Part shown: positions 26,513 through 35,695 of the stretch, piece after piece | Layout of the letters: each line of letters begins with the position of its first letter | Position numbering within the stretch: the first letter of the stretch is position 1 | NCBI GenBank assembly: GCA_030524545.1 | Contig: JAUNGM010000011.1 | Coordinates: 1-64,000 of the forward strand | Direction: 5' to 3' | DNA from: Eubacteriales bacterium | Lineage (GTDB): Bacteria; Bacillota; Clostridia; Lachnospirales; Lachnospiraceae | DNA: 64,000 bases | Program-made: the position numbers and the translations under genes | The notes under the pieces: generated by a model | The model's database searches: none | What the model was told of the DNA's origin: nothing | What the model saw: only the letters and a program-made list of their open reading frames with translations

Positions 26513-27737
26513 GTTTCGTAAGCAAGGAAATTATAAAAGTGGTTCCTTCATTCAAGTTACTTTGAACAGAAATCGTTCCACCCTGGCCTTCGATGATTGA
26601 CTTCGCCAGTGGCAGGCCCAATCCAACACCTTGCGTGTCCAAAGAATTTTTGCTCCGATAGAATCGCTTAAAAATGTGATGTATATCTTCGGCTGAAATA
26701 CCATGTCCATTATCTGTAATCATAATCCGAGCCATATATGGAGAACGATCATAACTAATCCATATTTTCCCTCCTGCCGATGTATGGTCTAAAGCATTTT
26801 TTACAATGTTGCCAATTGCTTCACTTGTCCATTCCATATCGCAAATAATTGTATCTTCCATCGGCCCATTCATCAAAATCTCCTTCTTCTCATTTTTTGC
26901 CCGTATTGTCAATTCACTAACAGCTCGTAAAATCAATTCTGATATTTGATAGGATTCCTTTTCAAATATAATATTTCCAACATCTAACCGGGTAATCTTC
27001 AACATGGAGGAAATCAGTTGTTCCATGCGTTTTAAAGATACATTCATTTTTGTAGAAAACTCTTTTACTGTATCCGCATTATCCGGCTCACCTTCAATTA
27101 TTTCCTGGTACATAGCAAGAGCTGACAATGGCGTTTTTAATTGGTGTGATATGTCGGAAATAGTACCTTTTAGGAATTCTTTACTTTTACGTTCCGTTTC
27201 ATTTTTTGCCTGTAGCATAGTTGAAAGCTGGTCTATTGACGCAAATAATTGAAAAATCGTCCCTTCGTTGCTTTGAGGCATATGGCGGGAGTAATTTCCC
27301 TCTATAAAATCAGAGATTGTATTTTCAGCTTGCTGATACAAATGTTCCCGCTTCCAGAAAAAAAGGAATGTTCCTGCTATAAGCACAATAGCCAAAACTG
27401 CTCCCGCCATCAACATGGGAAATTCTACTGTACGTTGAAATTGCGAAACAAGAGGAAATAATACTGTTGCTGTCTGGTCTGTCCTTCCAATTTTAGAAAG
27501 GAAGTTAGCTCCATTCTCACTACTTTCTGTATTTGCAATTGCAGTTGCTATAACATCTTCGGAAATTCCCTGATCCATGAGAGAAGTAATGATTGCATTA
27601 TCATGTGATAAAATGAGTTTCTGTGCCGCATTCGTTTGTATCACAACAATGCCTGCCCCTAAAAGAAAAAGCAGCAGAACAAAACAAAACACAAAATACC
27701 AATACCGTCTTATCTGTCTGTCATTCCAAAAACTCAT
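26508..27737 (-). CDS. sensor histidine kinase
   Basis: A 409-residue membrane kinase. Transmembrane helices lie at about 12-34 and 125-145, with an outside loop of about 90 residues. The phospho-acceptor His is in SDISHQLKTPLSAL, and the catalytic domain has NIVKNALDHT (N box), ITDNGHGIS (G1), FKRFYRSK, and GVGLGLPLAKSI (G2). It starts at 27737 with AAGGAGG upstream and overlaps the regulator by ATGA. The genomic link to an FtsX-type ABC transporter suggests it senses a peptide or envelope stress. Confidence 0.92.
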   Translation of the reverse strand: MSFWNDRQIRRYWYFVFCFVLLLFLLGAGIVVIQTNAAQKLILSHDNAIITSLMDQGISEDVIATAIANTESSENGANFLSKIGRTDQTATVLFPLVSQFQRTVEFPMLMAGAVLAIVLIAGTFLFFWKREHLYQQAENTISDFIEGNYSRHMPQSNEGTIFQLFASIDQLSTMLQAKNETERKSKEFLKGTISDISHQLKTPLSALAMYQEIIEGEPDNADTVKEFSTKMNVSLKRMEQLISSMLKITRLDVGNIIFEKESYQISELILRAVSELTIRAKNEKKEILMNGPMEDTIICDMEWTSEAIGNIVKNALDHTSAGGKIWISYDRSPYMARIMITDNGHGISAEDIHHIFKRFYRSKNSLDTQGVGLGLPLAKSIIEGQGGTISVQSNLNEGTTFIISLLTKL

Positions 27738-28432
27738 ACCGCAACCTCCTTCCATTGATATCCAAAACCACGCACTGTTATCAAGTGTTCCGGGTGGGAT
27801 GGGTCCGCTTCCACCTTCTCCCGGAGCCTCCGCACGTATACAGAAAGGGTGTTGTTATCTACATAGTCCCCGGTGCTATCCCACAACTCACTTAAGATCA
27901 TATCCCGTGTCACAATCCGATTCGCATTCCTTACCAGCAGGCAGAGCAGCCGATATTCTGCACCAGTCAGATCCAATACCTTTCCCGCCAGCATCACCCG
28001 ACTTCCGAAAAGATCAATGGTAATGTCTCCACATTCAATCGTTGTGGGATTAGCTGCATTCGATATTCCCGCCCTGCGGAGCAATGCCCGGATGCGCGAA
28101 CATAACTCTCCCAATTTAAAAGGTTTTGTTATATAGTCATCGCCCCCGCAGTCAAGCCCACGGATCACACTGACTTCCTCATCAGATGCCGTCAGATAAA
28201 TGATCGGTATCTGATGATTCTGCTTTCTTACCTTTTCGCATACTTCAAATCCTGTTCCATCCGGTAAAGTGACATCTAAAAGTAGCAAATCATATTTTCC
28301 GATATCCTGCAACGCTGTAAATGCTTCACGGACAGTACGAACCGTTTCCACTTCAAATCCATTTTTCTTTAAGGAATATTGAAGCCCATCTATTAAACTC
28401 ACATCATCTTCTAACAATAAAATTCTATTCAT
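27734..28432 (-). CDS. OmpR-family response regulator
   Basis: A 232-residue regulator: receiver with LLLEDDVSLIDG, LLLLDVTLPDGTG (phospho-acceptor Asp), YLTASDEE and ITKPFKLGEL, then a winged-helix output domain (GAEYRLLCLLVRNANRIVTR, YVRRLREKVE, VRGFGYQWK). It is the likely partner of the kinase, encoded with ATGA overlap. The 22-base-spaced TGTAAG repeats at two nearby promoters are its best candidate sites. Confidence 0.93.
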   Translation of the reverse strand: MNRILLLEDDVSLIDGLQYSLKKNGFEVETVRTVREAFTALQDIGKYDLLLLDVTLPDGTGFEVCEKVRKQNHQIPIIYLTASDEEVSVIRGLDCGGDDYITKPFKLGELCSRIRALLRRAGISNAANPTTIECGDITIDLFGSRVMLAGKVLDLTGAEYRLLCLLVRNANRIVTRDMILSELWDSTGDYVDNNTLSVYVRRLREKVEADPSHPEHLITVRGFGYQWKEVAV

Positions 28433-28611
28433 GTTGTAGCTCCTTTCCTGCCTGCCCGCCCATCATCTGGCCTGCTTGCATCTTTTGGTATCAGCCAGAC
28501 ACCAGACAGTTTTATTGCCCCAGGAATACGGCTTGCTTTACAGTGATACTGTACCATTCGCTCTGTCAATTCCCACTTCCTGGCTGCTTCTTTTGTCGTC
28601 ATAAAATCCAT
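28429..28611 (-). CDS. small HTH (excisionase/MerR-like) DNA-binding protein
   Basis: A 60-residue HTH_17-type domain (TTKEAARKWELTERMVQYHC, then IPGAIKLSGVWLIPKDA). It heads the two-component operon with ATGA overlap to the regulator and GGGAGG before its ATG. Proteins of this size act as excision factors or local repressors; it may bind the palindrome in its own promoter. Confidence 0.75.
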   Translation of the reverse strand: MDFMTTKEAARKWELTERMVQYHCKASRIPGAIKLSGVWLIPKDASRPDDGRAGRKGATT

Positions 28612-28635
28612 CTTCGTTACCTCCCGGCAGATACC

Positions 28636-28664
28636 ATTATATTTCGTTAAAACGAAAGAAGCAA
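28636..28664 (-). promoter_or_regulatory. sigma-70-type promoter with palindromic operator
   Basis: TTGCTT (28664-28659) and TATAAT (28641-28636) are separated by 17 bases, an almost ideal promoter for the operon starting at 28611. The spacer contains a perfect 16-base palindrome, TTTCGTT AA AACGAAA (28642-28657), so a repressor bound there would block RNA polymerase. Confidence 0.8.
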
Positions 28665-28703
28665 GTCAGATGGTCTTAAGTTTCCTTAAATGTTCTGATA
28701 ACT

Positions 28704-28747
28704 TTAAAAGCAGAGGCCAGTCGCTCATATGAAGCAACAGCCTCTGC
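28704..28747 (-). terminator. intrinsic terminator after the winged-helix genes
   Basis: On the minus strand GCAGAGGC pairs with GCCTCTGC and is followed by TTTTAAAG. It lies just past the stop of the winged-helix fragment at 28754. Confidence 0.7.
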
Positions 28748-28753
28748 CTTTAT

Positions 28754-28942
28754 CTATCCCACAAACTTATAGCCTCTCCCAATAACGGTCTGGATCATAT
28801 CCGGGTTCTGCAGTTTCCCTCTAATCTGGCAAATCACGTTATAGACCACATGCTCGCAGCCAGTCACACTCTCCTTCCAAACGGCATCGTAAATCTGTTC
28901 AGGAGAAAGCACCCAACCGGGATACTTTTTCTCATCCCACAA
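28754..28942 (-). pseudogene. winged-helix domain fragment (partial duplicate)
   Basis: About 62 codons matching the C-terminal part of the upstream winged-helix protein: YPGWVLSPEQIYDAVWKES, VVYNVICQIRGKL, IQTVIGRGYKFVG. It has no ATG or ribosome site and begins right at the stop codon of that gene. It looks like the leftover of a tandem duplication. Confidence 0.7.
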
Positions 28943-29330
28943 ACTTATACCCGCTCCCCACTACAGTCTCTATATACCCATCTCCGATCTTCCGCCTGAT
29001 CTGGCTTATTACATTCGTCACCGCCGCCCCGCAATGCTCCGAGTCCGCTTTCCAAACCGCTTCGTAAATCATGGATTGTGAGAGAACCCAGGATGGATAC
29101 TGTGCTAAGTAAAGCAGCGTAAAAAACTCATGGTGGGTGAGTGGAACGGGAATGCCGTTTTGGTAGACGGTCTGTTCGTTGATACGGATCTCCAGACCAG
29201 GGAATTTTAATGCCTGGGGAGAGGATGTTAAATGCGTAACCTGGCACTGCGTCCTTGAGGATAAGAAGTCCACGACCTCTTGCAGAATTCCATCCTCCTC
29301 CCTGGACTCAATGACCAGGATATTTATCAT
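28932..29330 (-). CDS. winged-helix protein lacking a receiver domain
   Basis: A 132-residue protein. Residues 1-35 keep the start of a receiver-like strand (INILVIES) but no phospho-acceptor. From about 55 an OmpR-type winged helix follows (LTHHEFFTLLYLAQYPSWVL, IYEAVWKADSE, VTNVISQIRRKIGDGYIETV). GGAGGTAAAAGCCT precedes the ATG. A paralogue of about the same length lies at 36306. It may regulate genes without phosphorylation. Confidence 0.8.
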   Translation of the reverse strand: MINILVIESREEDGILQEVVDFLSSRTQCQVTHLTSSPQALKFPGLEIRINEQTVYQNGIPVPLTHHEFFTLLYLAQYPSWVLSQSMIYEAVWKADSEHCGAAVTNVISQIRRKIGDGYIETVVGSGYKFVG

Positions 29331-29336
29331 AGGCTT

Positions 29337-29699
29337 TTACCTCCACTTTGCTTCTTTCAGTTTCGTATAGCTTTCATCGCTAATGATATGTTCAATTTTA
29401 CAGGCATCCTCTTCGGCCTGCGCCGGATCAACGCCAAACTCTATCAGACTGGAAGTAAAGAACTGATGCTTCTCATAGATTTTCTCCGCTACTTCTTTAC
29501 CGGCATCAGTCAGATGAAGATAGCCATCTTGGTCCATTGTCAAGAAGCTACCTTCTCGCAAAACTTTCACCGCATGGCTAATACTCGGTTTGGAGAACCC
29601 CATGTGCCGAGCAAGATCAACAGAGCGTACCATACCCTTAGTCTTTTGGATCATGAGGATTGCTTCTAAGTAGTCCTCGCCCGACTTATAAAGTTCCAT
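29337..29699 (-). CDS. DtxR/MntR-family metal-dependent repressor
   Basis: A 120-residue regulator with the family start YKSGEDYLEAILMI and a winged HTH (SVDLARHMGFSKPSISHAVK). The metal-binding helices include EKHQFFTSSLIEFGVDPAQA and EEDACKIEHIISDES, holding the E/H/C-type ligands, as in MntR-sized proteins without an SH3 domain. It is the fourth gene of an operon with two ABC transporters and a ZinT-like lipoprotein, which supports control by iron, manganese or zinc. Confidence 0.88.
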   Translation of the reverse strand: MELYKSGEDYLEAILMIQKTKGMVRSVDLARHMGFSKPSISHAVKVLREGSFLTMDQDGYLHLTDAGKEVAEKIYEKHQFFTSSLIEFGVDPAQAEEDACKIEHIISDESYTKLKEAKWR

Positions 29700-29708
29700 A
29701 GACACCTC

Positions 29709-31457
29709 CTATACGCTGAGTTTCCAGTTCGCCGATTCCGTCTGCAAATCAACCAATCTCCGATACAAACCGTTTTTCTTCATAAGTTCAGAATGAGTGC
29801 CACTCTCTGCAACAATTCCATTTGCAAGCACTATGATCTGATCTGCTGCCTCAATGGTTCTCATTCTATGAGCGATAACCAAAACTGTCTTACCTTGAAC
29901 AAGTTTAGAAATCGCGTTCTGAATTTCTGTTTCATTATCCACATCAAGGGAAGCGGTTGCCTCGTCCAGTAAAATAACAGGGGCATCTTTCAGCAGAGCG
30001 CGGGCAATCGAAAGACGCTGACACTCACCGCCAGAAAGAGTAGAACCATTTTCTCCAATGACAGTCTGATAGCCTTGCGGAAGCCGTTCAATAAATTCAT
30101 GGCACATAGCGGCTTTTGCCGCAGCTATCACATCTTCGTCAGTGGCATTTTTGCGCCCCACACGAATGTTCTCCATAATCGTGTTATTAAACAGCACCAC
30201 ATCCTGAAAAACGATGGAAAAGTCTTTCATCAGCATAGTAGAATCTAGCGGCGCAATATCCGTTCCGCCTAACAGGATTTTTCCGCTTTCCAGCGGATAG
30301 AACTTAGCAGCCAGTTTCGCAGCCGTACTTTTGCCGCCGCCAGATGGCCCGACTAATGCTGTGACTTGACCTTGCTTCGCTGTAAAAGAAACATCCTGTA
30401 AAACAGACTTGCCTTTCTCATAAGAAAACTTCACATGGTCGAATGTAATATCATAACCATTGGTGTGAATATTTTTCTCCCCAGCTTCTTCCGGGTATTC
30501 CTCGATTTCTTTCAGGCGGTTCACTTGTAACCCTACGCTGAACATTTCTGCCATATTAGACATAGCGCCGGAAAGCGGGTCATACAGTCTGGAAGCTGCA
30601 ATTAAATACAGAATATAAATAAATAGACTTGTCTGGCCTTTCATAACCAGCCCATTTCCAACAACAATCACCGTTGCCAGGCCAAGCCGAAGAAACATCT
30701 GCCCCGTTGTTAATAGGCTGGCAGTTGCCAATTCGGACGATACCTGCGCTTTTTCCGCAGCATCCATTTTGGCATCCAGCTTTTTCAGGTAATCTTCTTC
30801 CTGATTGCAGGCTTTAATGTCCTGTACCGTTTCCAGACATTCCTGTATTCCCTCTGCAAGTTCAAGTCTGGCTCCCATGTGTTTTTTTCCAAGTTTCTCT
30901 TGCCATTTGCGGGAAAGAATTACGATTGCAAAGGAAATCGGAGCAACCCATAAAAGCGCAAGCCCCATTTGCCAGTTAAAAATAAGCAAACCGACACATA
31001 CGATAACGGTTGAGATCACAGCACCCCAAAATTGAGGAACAGTATGGGAAAATGCGTGTTCAAAGCTGGCGCAATCACCCATGATTGTGCTGGTCAGATC
31101 AGAAAGGTCGCGCTGGTGGAAGAAAGAGAGTGGCAAAGTCCGCAGCTTCTCCGCAAGGCGGATACGCCGTCTGGCACTTTCCGCATAGGTTCCCATATAC
31201 GCTGCCGTATATTGGAGATAATGCAGGATAAATACCGCTGCCAAAATTACAATTCCAATCCCTGTATAAACGATAATGCTAAATTCCTGTGTTGCTGTTC
31301 CCAACAACGGCGCTAATAACTGGTTCAAAACAATTGCCAGCAGGATAACGGGGAGCATCAGACTGATATTTGCCAGAACAGAGTACACAATTCCCTTAAA
31401 CAAATCTCTTGCGCCCTGATCGCTGAGTGCATATTTCTTTTTCAGTGCTTCAATCAT
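29709..31457 (-). CDS. ABC transporter, fused permease-ATPase, second half of a heterodimer
   Basis: A 582-residue type IV exporter-fold half-transporter: six transmembrane helices in the first 330 residues, then an ATPase with Walker A GPSGGGKST, signature LSGGECQR and Walker B VILLDEATASLD. Start at 31457, one base after the stop of its partner. Pairs of this kind linked to AraC and DtxR regulators resemble the YbtP/YbtQ and IrtA/IrtB siderophore importers. Drug export is the alternative. Confidence 0.88.
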   Translation of the reverse strand: MIEALKKKYALSDQGARDLFKGIVYSVLANISLMLPVILLAIVLNQLLAPLLGTATQEFSIIVYTGIGIVILAAVFILHYLQYTAAYMGTYAESARRRIRLAEKLRTLPLSFFHQRDLSDLTSTIMGDCASFEHAFSHTVPQFWGAVISTVIVCVGLLIFNWQMGLALLWVAPISFAIVILSRKWQEKLGKKHMGARLELAEGIQECLETVQDIKACNQEEDYLKKLDAKMDAAEKAQVSSELATASLLTTGQMFLRLGLATVIVVGNGLVMKGQTSLFIYILYLIAASRLYDPLSGAMSNMAEMFSVGLQVNRLKEIEEYPEEAGEKNIHTNGYDITFDHVKFSYEKGKSVLQDVSFTAKQGQVTALVGPSGGGKSTAAKLAAKFYPLESGKILLGGTDIAPLDSTMLMKDFSIVFQDVVLFNNTIMENIRVGRKNATDEDVIAAAKAAMCHEFIERLPQGYQTVIGENGSTLSGGECQRLSIARALLKDAPVILLDEATASLDVDNETEIQNAISKLVQGKTVLVIAHRMRTIEAADQIIVLANGIVAESGTHSELMKKNGLYRRLVDLQTESANWKLSV

Positions 31458-31458
31458 G

Positions 31459-33258
31459 TTATACGTCCCCCTTTCCAACTTTCCAGGAAATCGAAGTCTG
31501 ATAGTCTTTCCACATGGTCGCATAAGTGCCATTCCCGGACAACAGTTCATCATGTGTGCCGCGTTCTATGATTTTCCCGTCCTTAAACACTAAAATCAAA
31601 TCGGCATCCTGTATGGTAGAAAGCCTGTGTGCGATCATCAGAACAGATTTTCCCTTTGTCAATTCTTCAAACGCAAGCTGAATTTGATGCTCGTTCTCTG
31701 CATCAGCAAATGCGGTTGCCTCGTCTAGAACAATGATAGGAGCGTCTTTCAAAATAGCCCTTGCCAGAGCAATACGTTGATTTTCACCGCCGGAAAGATA
31801 TGTACCGCCACTCCCAACAATGGTATCAAGGCCATTCGGAAGCCGGTCTATGATCTCCTTGCATTGCGCCATTTCCGCCGCTTTCAATACTTCTTCGCGG
31901 GTAGCCGATGGCCTGGCTGCCCGGATGTTCTCTAAAAGGGTGTCTTTGAAAAGACGTGTATTTTGAAACACGAAAGCAACTCGTTCCATCAGATCGCGCT
32001 TTGCAATGTTACGAACATCTACACCGCCAACAGAAACGCTGCCCTCTTGAACATCATAAAAACGGGGGATAAGACTTGCGGCTGTACTTTTGCCGCTACC
32101 GGACGCTCCAACCAAAGCGACTGTTTTTCCAGTCGATACTTCAAAGCTCACTTGCTCCAACGCCTTTTCTTTGGCTCCCGGATAAGTAAACGATACATTC
32201 TTAAATACAACGCTTGCATCTTTCGGCACTTGTGGGGAAACGGGTTCAGGAAGCGGCTGTTCCTGCAAAATGGCCTCCACACGGCTGACCGCGCTCTTAG
32301 CGGCCATGAGCTGTTCACTGGCAAACATGATACGGTTCATCATTGTGGCGCATACAGGTGTAAACAGACTGTAAAAAAGAAAATCAAGCGCCACATCTTT
32401 ATAGGCTGCCTGGCCGCTGACACCCGCTAAAATGAGCATGGCAACTGGAATCAGGAGAACGAAAGTTCCATTCAAAGTTACCGTGAATCCAGTCAGCGGA
32501 ACCCGGCACTTTAACGCATATCCAGAGGCAAATTTCTCATATTCTTCAATGGCGGCGTGAAAATTCTTGAAAGAATAAATCGTCTGCTGGAATACCTTTA
32601 CGATAGGAATACCGCGGATGTATTCAACAGCCTCTTTGTTCATTCTTTCCAGGGCCGTCATATACTTAGACATAAACTGGGCATTATCACCGCCCATCAT
32701 CTGCTTTAAGAAAAACACACTGATTGCCATTGGAATCAGGCAACAGATGCCAAGCCGCCAGTCAAATAGGAAAATCAATACTAAAACAGCTACCGGCATA
32801 ACTACAGCTCCGGTCAGATCGGGAAGCTGGTGGGCCAAAAAGCCCTCTGTAAGTCCCGCATTATCATCAATAATTTTCCGTAGCTGTCCACTGGCGTTTT
32901 GACTGAAATAGCCAAGCGGCAAGGTCAAAATATGATGAATGGCCTCTTTTCTCATGTTCGTAGCAGTACGAAACGCTGCAAGGTGGGAACAGTTCAGCGC
33001 AAAAAAATAGAGTAAAATGCTAAGTGCAGAAAACAACACCGCAAGCCATGCATACCATCCACAGGAAACCGCAAGCGTAATATCGCCCTGTCCAAGCGCG
33101 TGAATGAACTCCCGGATGACAAACCAAATGCAGACAAATGGTAACATAGATAAAATGGTACTGATTCCAGCTAGAATACATCCAACAATGGTCAACCAGT
33201 GCCGGTTTCCTGCATACGCAAACATTTTGGATAATTCGGCATTTTCCTTTTGATTCAT
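31459..33258 (-). CDS. ABC transporter, fused permease-ATPase, first half of a heterodimer
   Basis: A 599-residue half-transporter with six membrane helices and an ATPase: Walker A GASGSGKST, signature LSGGENQR and Walker B IIVLDEATAFAD. The Asp-Ala after DEATAF, where a partner usually has SLD, suggests unequal ATP sites. AGGAGG precedes the ATG at 33258; an upstream in-frame start lacks one. It is followed at once by the second half. Confidence 0.88.
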   Translation of the reverse strand: MNQKENAELSKMFAYAGNRHWLTIVGCILAGISTILSMLPFVCIWFVIREFIHALGQGDITLAVSCGWYAWLAVLFSALSILLYFFALNCSHLAAFRTATNMRKEAIHHILTLPLGYFSQNASGQLRKIIDDNAGLTEGFLAHQLPDLTGAVVMPVAVLVLIFLFDWRLGICCLIPMAISVFFLKQMMGGDNAQFMSKYMTALERMNKEAVEYIRGIPIVKVFQQTIYSFKNFHAAIEEYEKFASGYALKCRVPLTGFTVTLNGTFVLLIPVAMLILAGVSGQAAYKDVALDFLFYSLFTPVCATMMNRIMFASEQLMAAKSAVSRVEAILQEQPLPEPVSPQVPKDASVVFKNVSFTYPGAKEKALEQVSFEVSTGKTVALVGASGSGKSTAASLIPRFYDVQEGSVSVGGVDVRNIAKRDLMERVAFVFQNTRLFKDTLLENIRAARPSATREEVLKAAEMAQCKEIIDRLPNGLDTIVGSGGTYLSGGENQRIALARAILKDAPIIVLDEATAFADAENEHQIQLAFEELTKGKSVLMIAHRLSTIQDADLILVFKDGKIIERGTHDELLSGNGTYATMWKDYQTSISWKVGKGDV

Positions 33259-33333
33259 AGTCACAAATCCTCCTAAAAAAGAGTCGGTGGGTATCAGAGC
33301 CACTCCAATTCCCACCGACACAAATTTTATTGC

Positions 33334-34107
33334 TTATTCAGACAGATTTTCTGTGCAGAAAAGCTGAATGCAGTTTTCGATGTCCTCCTGTGTGTAGTCA
33401 ACAGAAATACCGGAAGCCAGCCAATAAGCATATGTGCCCGCATCATACTGTCCCAATGCGTCCAAATCACTGCCATAGCGGAATTCAATGTGCCATGTGG
33501 TATCCATCGTATCGGGTGCCATGCAGAAATATGTAAATTCGCCAGAATCAGCATCGTCACTTTCGTAAATGTAAAGGCCACGAATTTCTTCCATGCCAAC
33601 ATAGTGATAAGAATGGCTGAATAATTCATTTCCGTCTGCATCCACTCCGGAAATGGTTGTGCCATCAAAAGTGAATTGTTCCACATCCTGTAGGAAAGCA
33701 CAGCAGTATGCCATGCTGCCGTCCTGATAAGCCGCTACCGCATCCTCCCCGGTCAGGGTTCCAGTCACCATAGAAGCCATCATGTCAACGGCGCTTTCAG
33801 CATTCTCCTTCCCAACCAGTTCTACACTGTCATCCAGCCATAACTGTTTGTATTCATCCGCCAGAACAACTGGCCAAAGCTCCTGATAGGTTCCTTCCAG
33901 ATCAAGCAAGAGCTGTTCTGCAGCCGCTTGATTCTCGTCAACTTCACTTTCCTGTTCTGTATCTGCGCCAGTGGTTGACTCTTCCGTAACGGCGTTTGCA
34001 GGTGGCTGCGTTTCGGATGTACCGTTACTTGTGTTTCCACAGCCAGCCAGCAAAGAAAGAACCAGGGCAAAAACAAGAAACAGGCTTGCTAATTTTTTCT
34101 GTTTCAT
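33334..34107 (-). CDS. lipoprotein with ZinT-like metal-binding domain
   Basis: A 257-residue lipoprotein: signal peptide with lipobox LLAGC at about residue 18-22, a Ser/Thr/Glu linker, then a domain of about 190 residues resembling ZinT/AdcA C-terminal regions (LEGTYQELWPVV, FDGTTISGVDADGNE, YHYVG, FTYFCMAPD, TTWHIEFRYGSDLDAL). The usual run of His ligands is largely replaced, so metal binding is uncertain. First gene of the ABC/DtxR operon; it may hand metal or a chelate to the transporter. Confidence 0.7.
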   Translation of the reverse strand: MKQKKLASLFLVFALVLSLLAGCGNTSNGTSETQPPANAVTEESTTGADTEQESEVDENQAAAEQLLLDLEGTYQELWPVVLADEYKQLWLDDSVELVGKENAESAVDMMASMVTGTLTGEDAVAAYQDGSMAYCCAFLQDVEQFTFDGTTISGVDADGNELFSHSYHYVGMEEIRGLYIYESDDADSGEFTYFCMAPDTMDTTWHIEFRYGSDLDALGQYDAGTYAYWLASGISVDYTQEDIENCIQLFCTENLSE

Positions 34108-34126
34108 TATGGTTTCCTCCTAAACA

Positions 34127-34171
34127 AAATATGTGCATCGGTTAGATTGAGCTAACCAATGCACATATTTT
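34127..34171. promoter_or_regulatory. long palindrome before the lipoprotein operon
   Basis: A nearly perfect inverted repeat of about 20-base arms (AAAATATGTGCAT, one mismatch, GGTTAG, and its complement) around a short loop. It lies between the AraC gene stop and the AGGAGG of the lipoprotein gene. It can end AraC transcription and may also fold in the leader or bind a regulator such as the AraC or DtxR protein. Confidence 0.7.
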
Positions 34172-34221
34172 ATCCGACATTTATTCGAATTACAATGACT
34201 GAACAGACTAAGTCTATCCAT

Positions 34222-35244
34222 TTAGACACTCTTTTTATATATGGTGGGTGGCATTCCGTACTCAGCATGAAAGGCCGATGTAAACTTGTTCGGATTTGTA
34301 TATCCAATCTTTGCAGCAATTTCCGCTATGGACAACTGCCCCTCCCGCAATAACTGTTCTGCGATCTGCAAACGGTATGTACGAAGATAGGCATACACGG
34401 AAGTTCCATAAACGCCTCTAAAACATTTTTTCAATGTAGTTGTTGAAATACCAAATCTTTCAGAGAGCTGTTCAATCGTATAGTGCTTTGTCAAATCTTT
34501 TGTAATAAAGGCGGCTACTTCTTTTATAAGTTTGACTTGCTTTTGGTTATAGTAATCCGTCTGTGTTACTTCTTTTACTTCATCAAGATCACTTAAAAAT
34601 AGTAACAGCTCCAACATTTTGATTTTCATATATCCTGGTTTTCGCTGTTCCCGTACATGGTATAATTCAGAAAAGATGTGTTCAATAGAGGGATTTGCCC
34701 GCATGATGCAAAGGCGGTTGTCCTCACAAATGTATTTTTGAATATAATTCAAATCAATGTTCAGCAGCTTCATAATCTGCCGCACTTCCGGCAACAGTTC
34801 ATCCAGGTCAATAATAATCGTAATTCCATGATAATGACTAAGCGGAAATGCTGAAAAGGATTTCTTTTTCATCATAGAACCAATGGATAAATCACCCGCA
34901 GCCATATAACAGCAGCCGTTTTCTCCAAAGTTGCACTCATACCGCCCAATACAACAGTGGTTAATTTCGATCATGTTTTTAGCAGTAGCTTGATTTTGAT
35001 TGCAATATGCCATGTGCATATCATTGTAGTACAGTTCAATTCCAGTAAACACCTGATAGGCAGTTATTCTTCCTGTTCCGGTCTCATTGGATAGTTTATA
35101 TACTTTACAATCAGGACACAGGTTGTTTTCATCTTCCACGGTTTCTCCGTATAGTTTTGTTCCCTCAAATTCTAAAGGCAAATGTGCCAGTGTTGTCAGA
35201 ATGTCAATGGTATCGGAAATCGCTTGCTTTTTCATGGCAGACAT
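34222..35244 (-). CDS. AraC-family transcriptional activator
   Basis: A 340-residue regulator with a long N-terminal sensing domain (Cys-rich, NNLCPDCKVYKL, CCIGRYECNFGENGCCY) and a C-terminal AraC domain with two HTH motifs (YTIEQLSERFGISTTTLKKC, then SIAEIAAKIGYTNPNKFTSA). AAAGGGGGATTGG precedes the start. In siderophore loci such as ybt an AraC protein senses the chelate and turns on the transporter; the same order here supports that reading. Confidence 0.9.
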   Translation of the reverse strand: MSAMKKQAISDTIDILTTLAHLPLEFEGTKLYGETVEDENNLCPDCKVYKLSNETGTGRITAYQVFTGIELYYNDMHMAYCNQNQATAKNMIEINHCCIGRYECNFGENGCCYMAAGDLSIGSMMKKKSFSAFPLSHYHGITIIIDLDELLPEVRQIMKLLNIDLNYIQKYICEDNRLCIMRANPSIEHIFSELYHVREQRKPGYMKIKMLELLLFLSDLDEVKEVTQTDYYNQKQVKLIKEVAAFITKDLTKHYTIEQLSERFGISTTTLKKCFRGVYGTSVYAYLRTYRLQIAEQLLREGQLSIAEIAAKIGYTNPNKFTSAFHAEYGMPPTIYKKSV

Positions 35245-35329
35245 ATCCAATCCCCCTTTCTTGTTTGTTGCATCTAACTCGTTTTTAGTATATTCGAGGA
35301 AAATTCAGAAGTCAAGAAACCTATAATGA

Positions 35330-35599
35330 CTAAATATCCGCATTTTCCCCTTCTGCTATCCGCTCCGCTTCCTCCAAAGGGAAGTCCGGTATCTTCTCCA
35401 GCAGATTCAGAATAATGGATTGTTTCATATCCTCATCCACATAGGTTCTCACGCTGCCATCTGGCTGCCTTTCTTTCACTGTAGCAAACTCTGTCATATA
35501 ATCATCGTAATATCTAAGAACTCGTTCCGTTGCCCACTTCTCCCCGGCAACAGCCGCTTTGATAATTTCATAAGTCAATGTATTCTGCTGATCGTCCAT
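35330..35599 (-). CDS. small HTH (HTH_16-type) protein, paralogue of the one at 20922
   Basis: An 89-residue helical protein with TYEIIKAAVAGEKWATERVL and RYYDDYMTEFATV, the same plan as the gene at 20922-21170. GGAGGTACGG precedes the ATG. No sigma factor gene is adjacent, so this copy is a stray piece of another integrative element or acts alone. Confidence 0.7.
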   Translation of the reverse strand: MDDQQNTLTYEIIKAAVAGEKWATERVLRYYDDYMTEFATVKERQPDGSVRTYVDEDMKQSIILNLLEKIPDFPLEEAERIAEGENADI

Positions 35600-35695
35600 A
35601 ATTCCGTACCTCCAAATTGATATACTGCTAACAGCATACCATATCTGTGTGGAAAAAGCACCCGCCAGTCACACTGACAGATGCCCTCATCCCAC

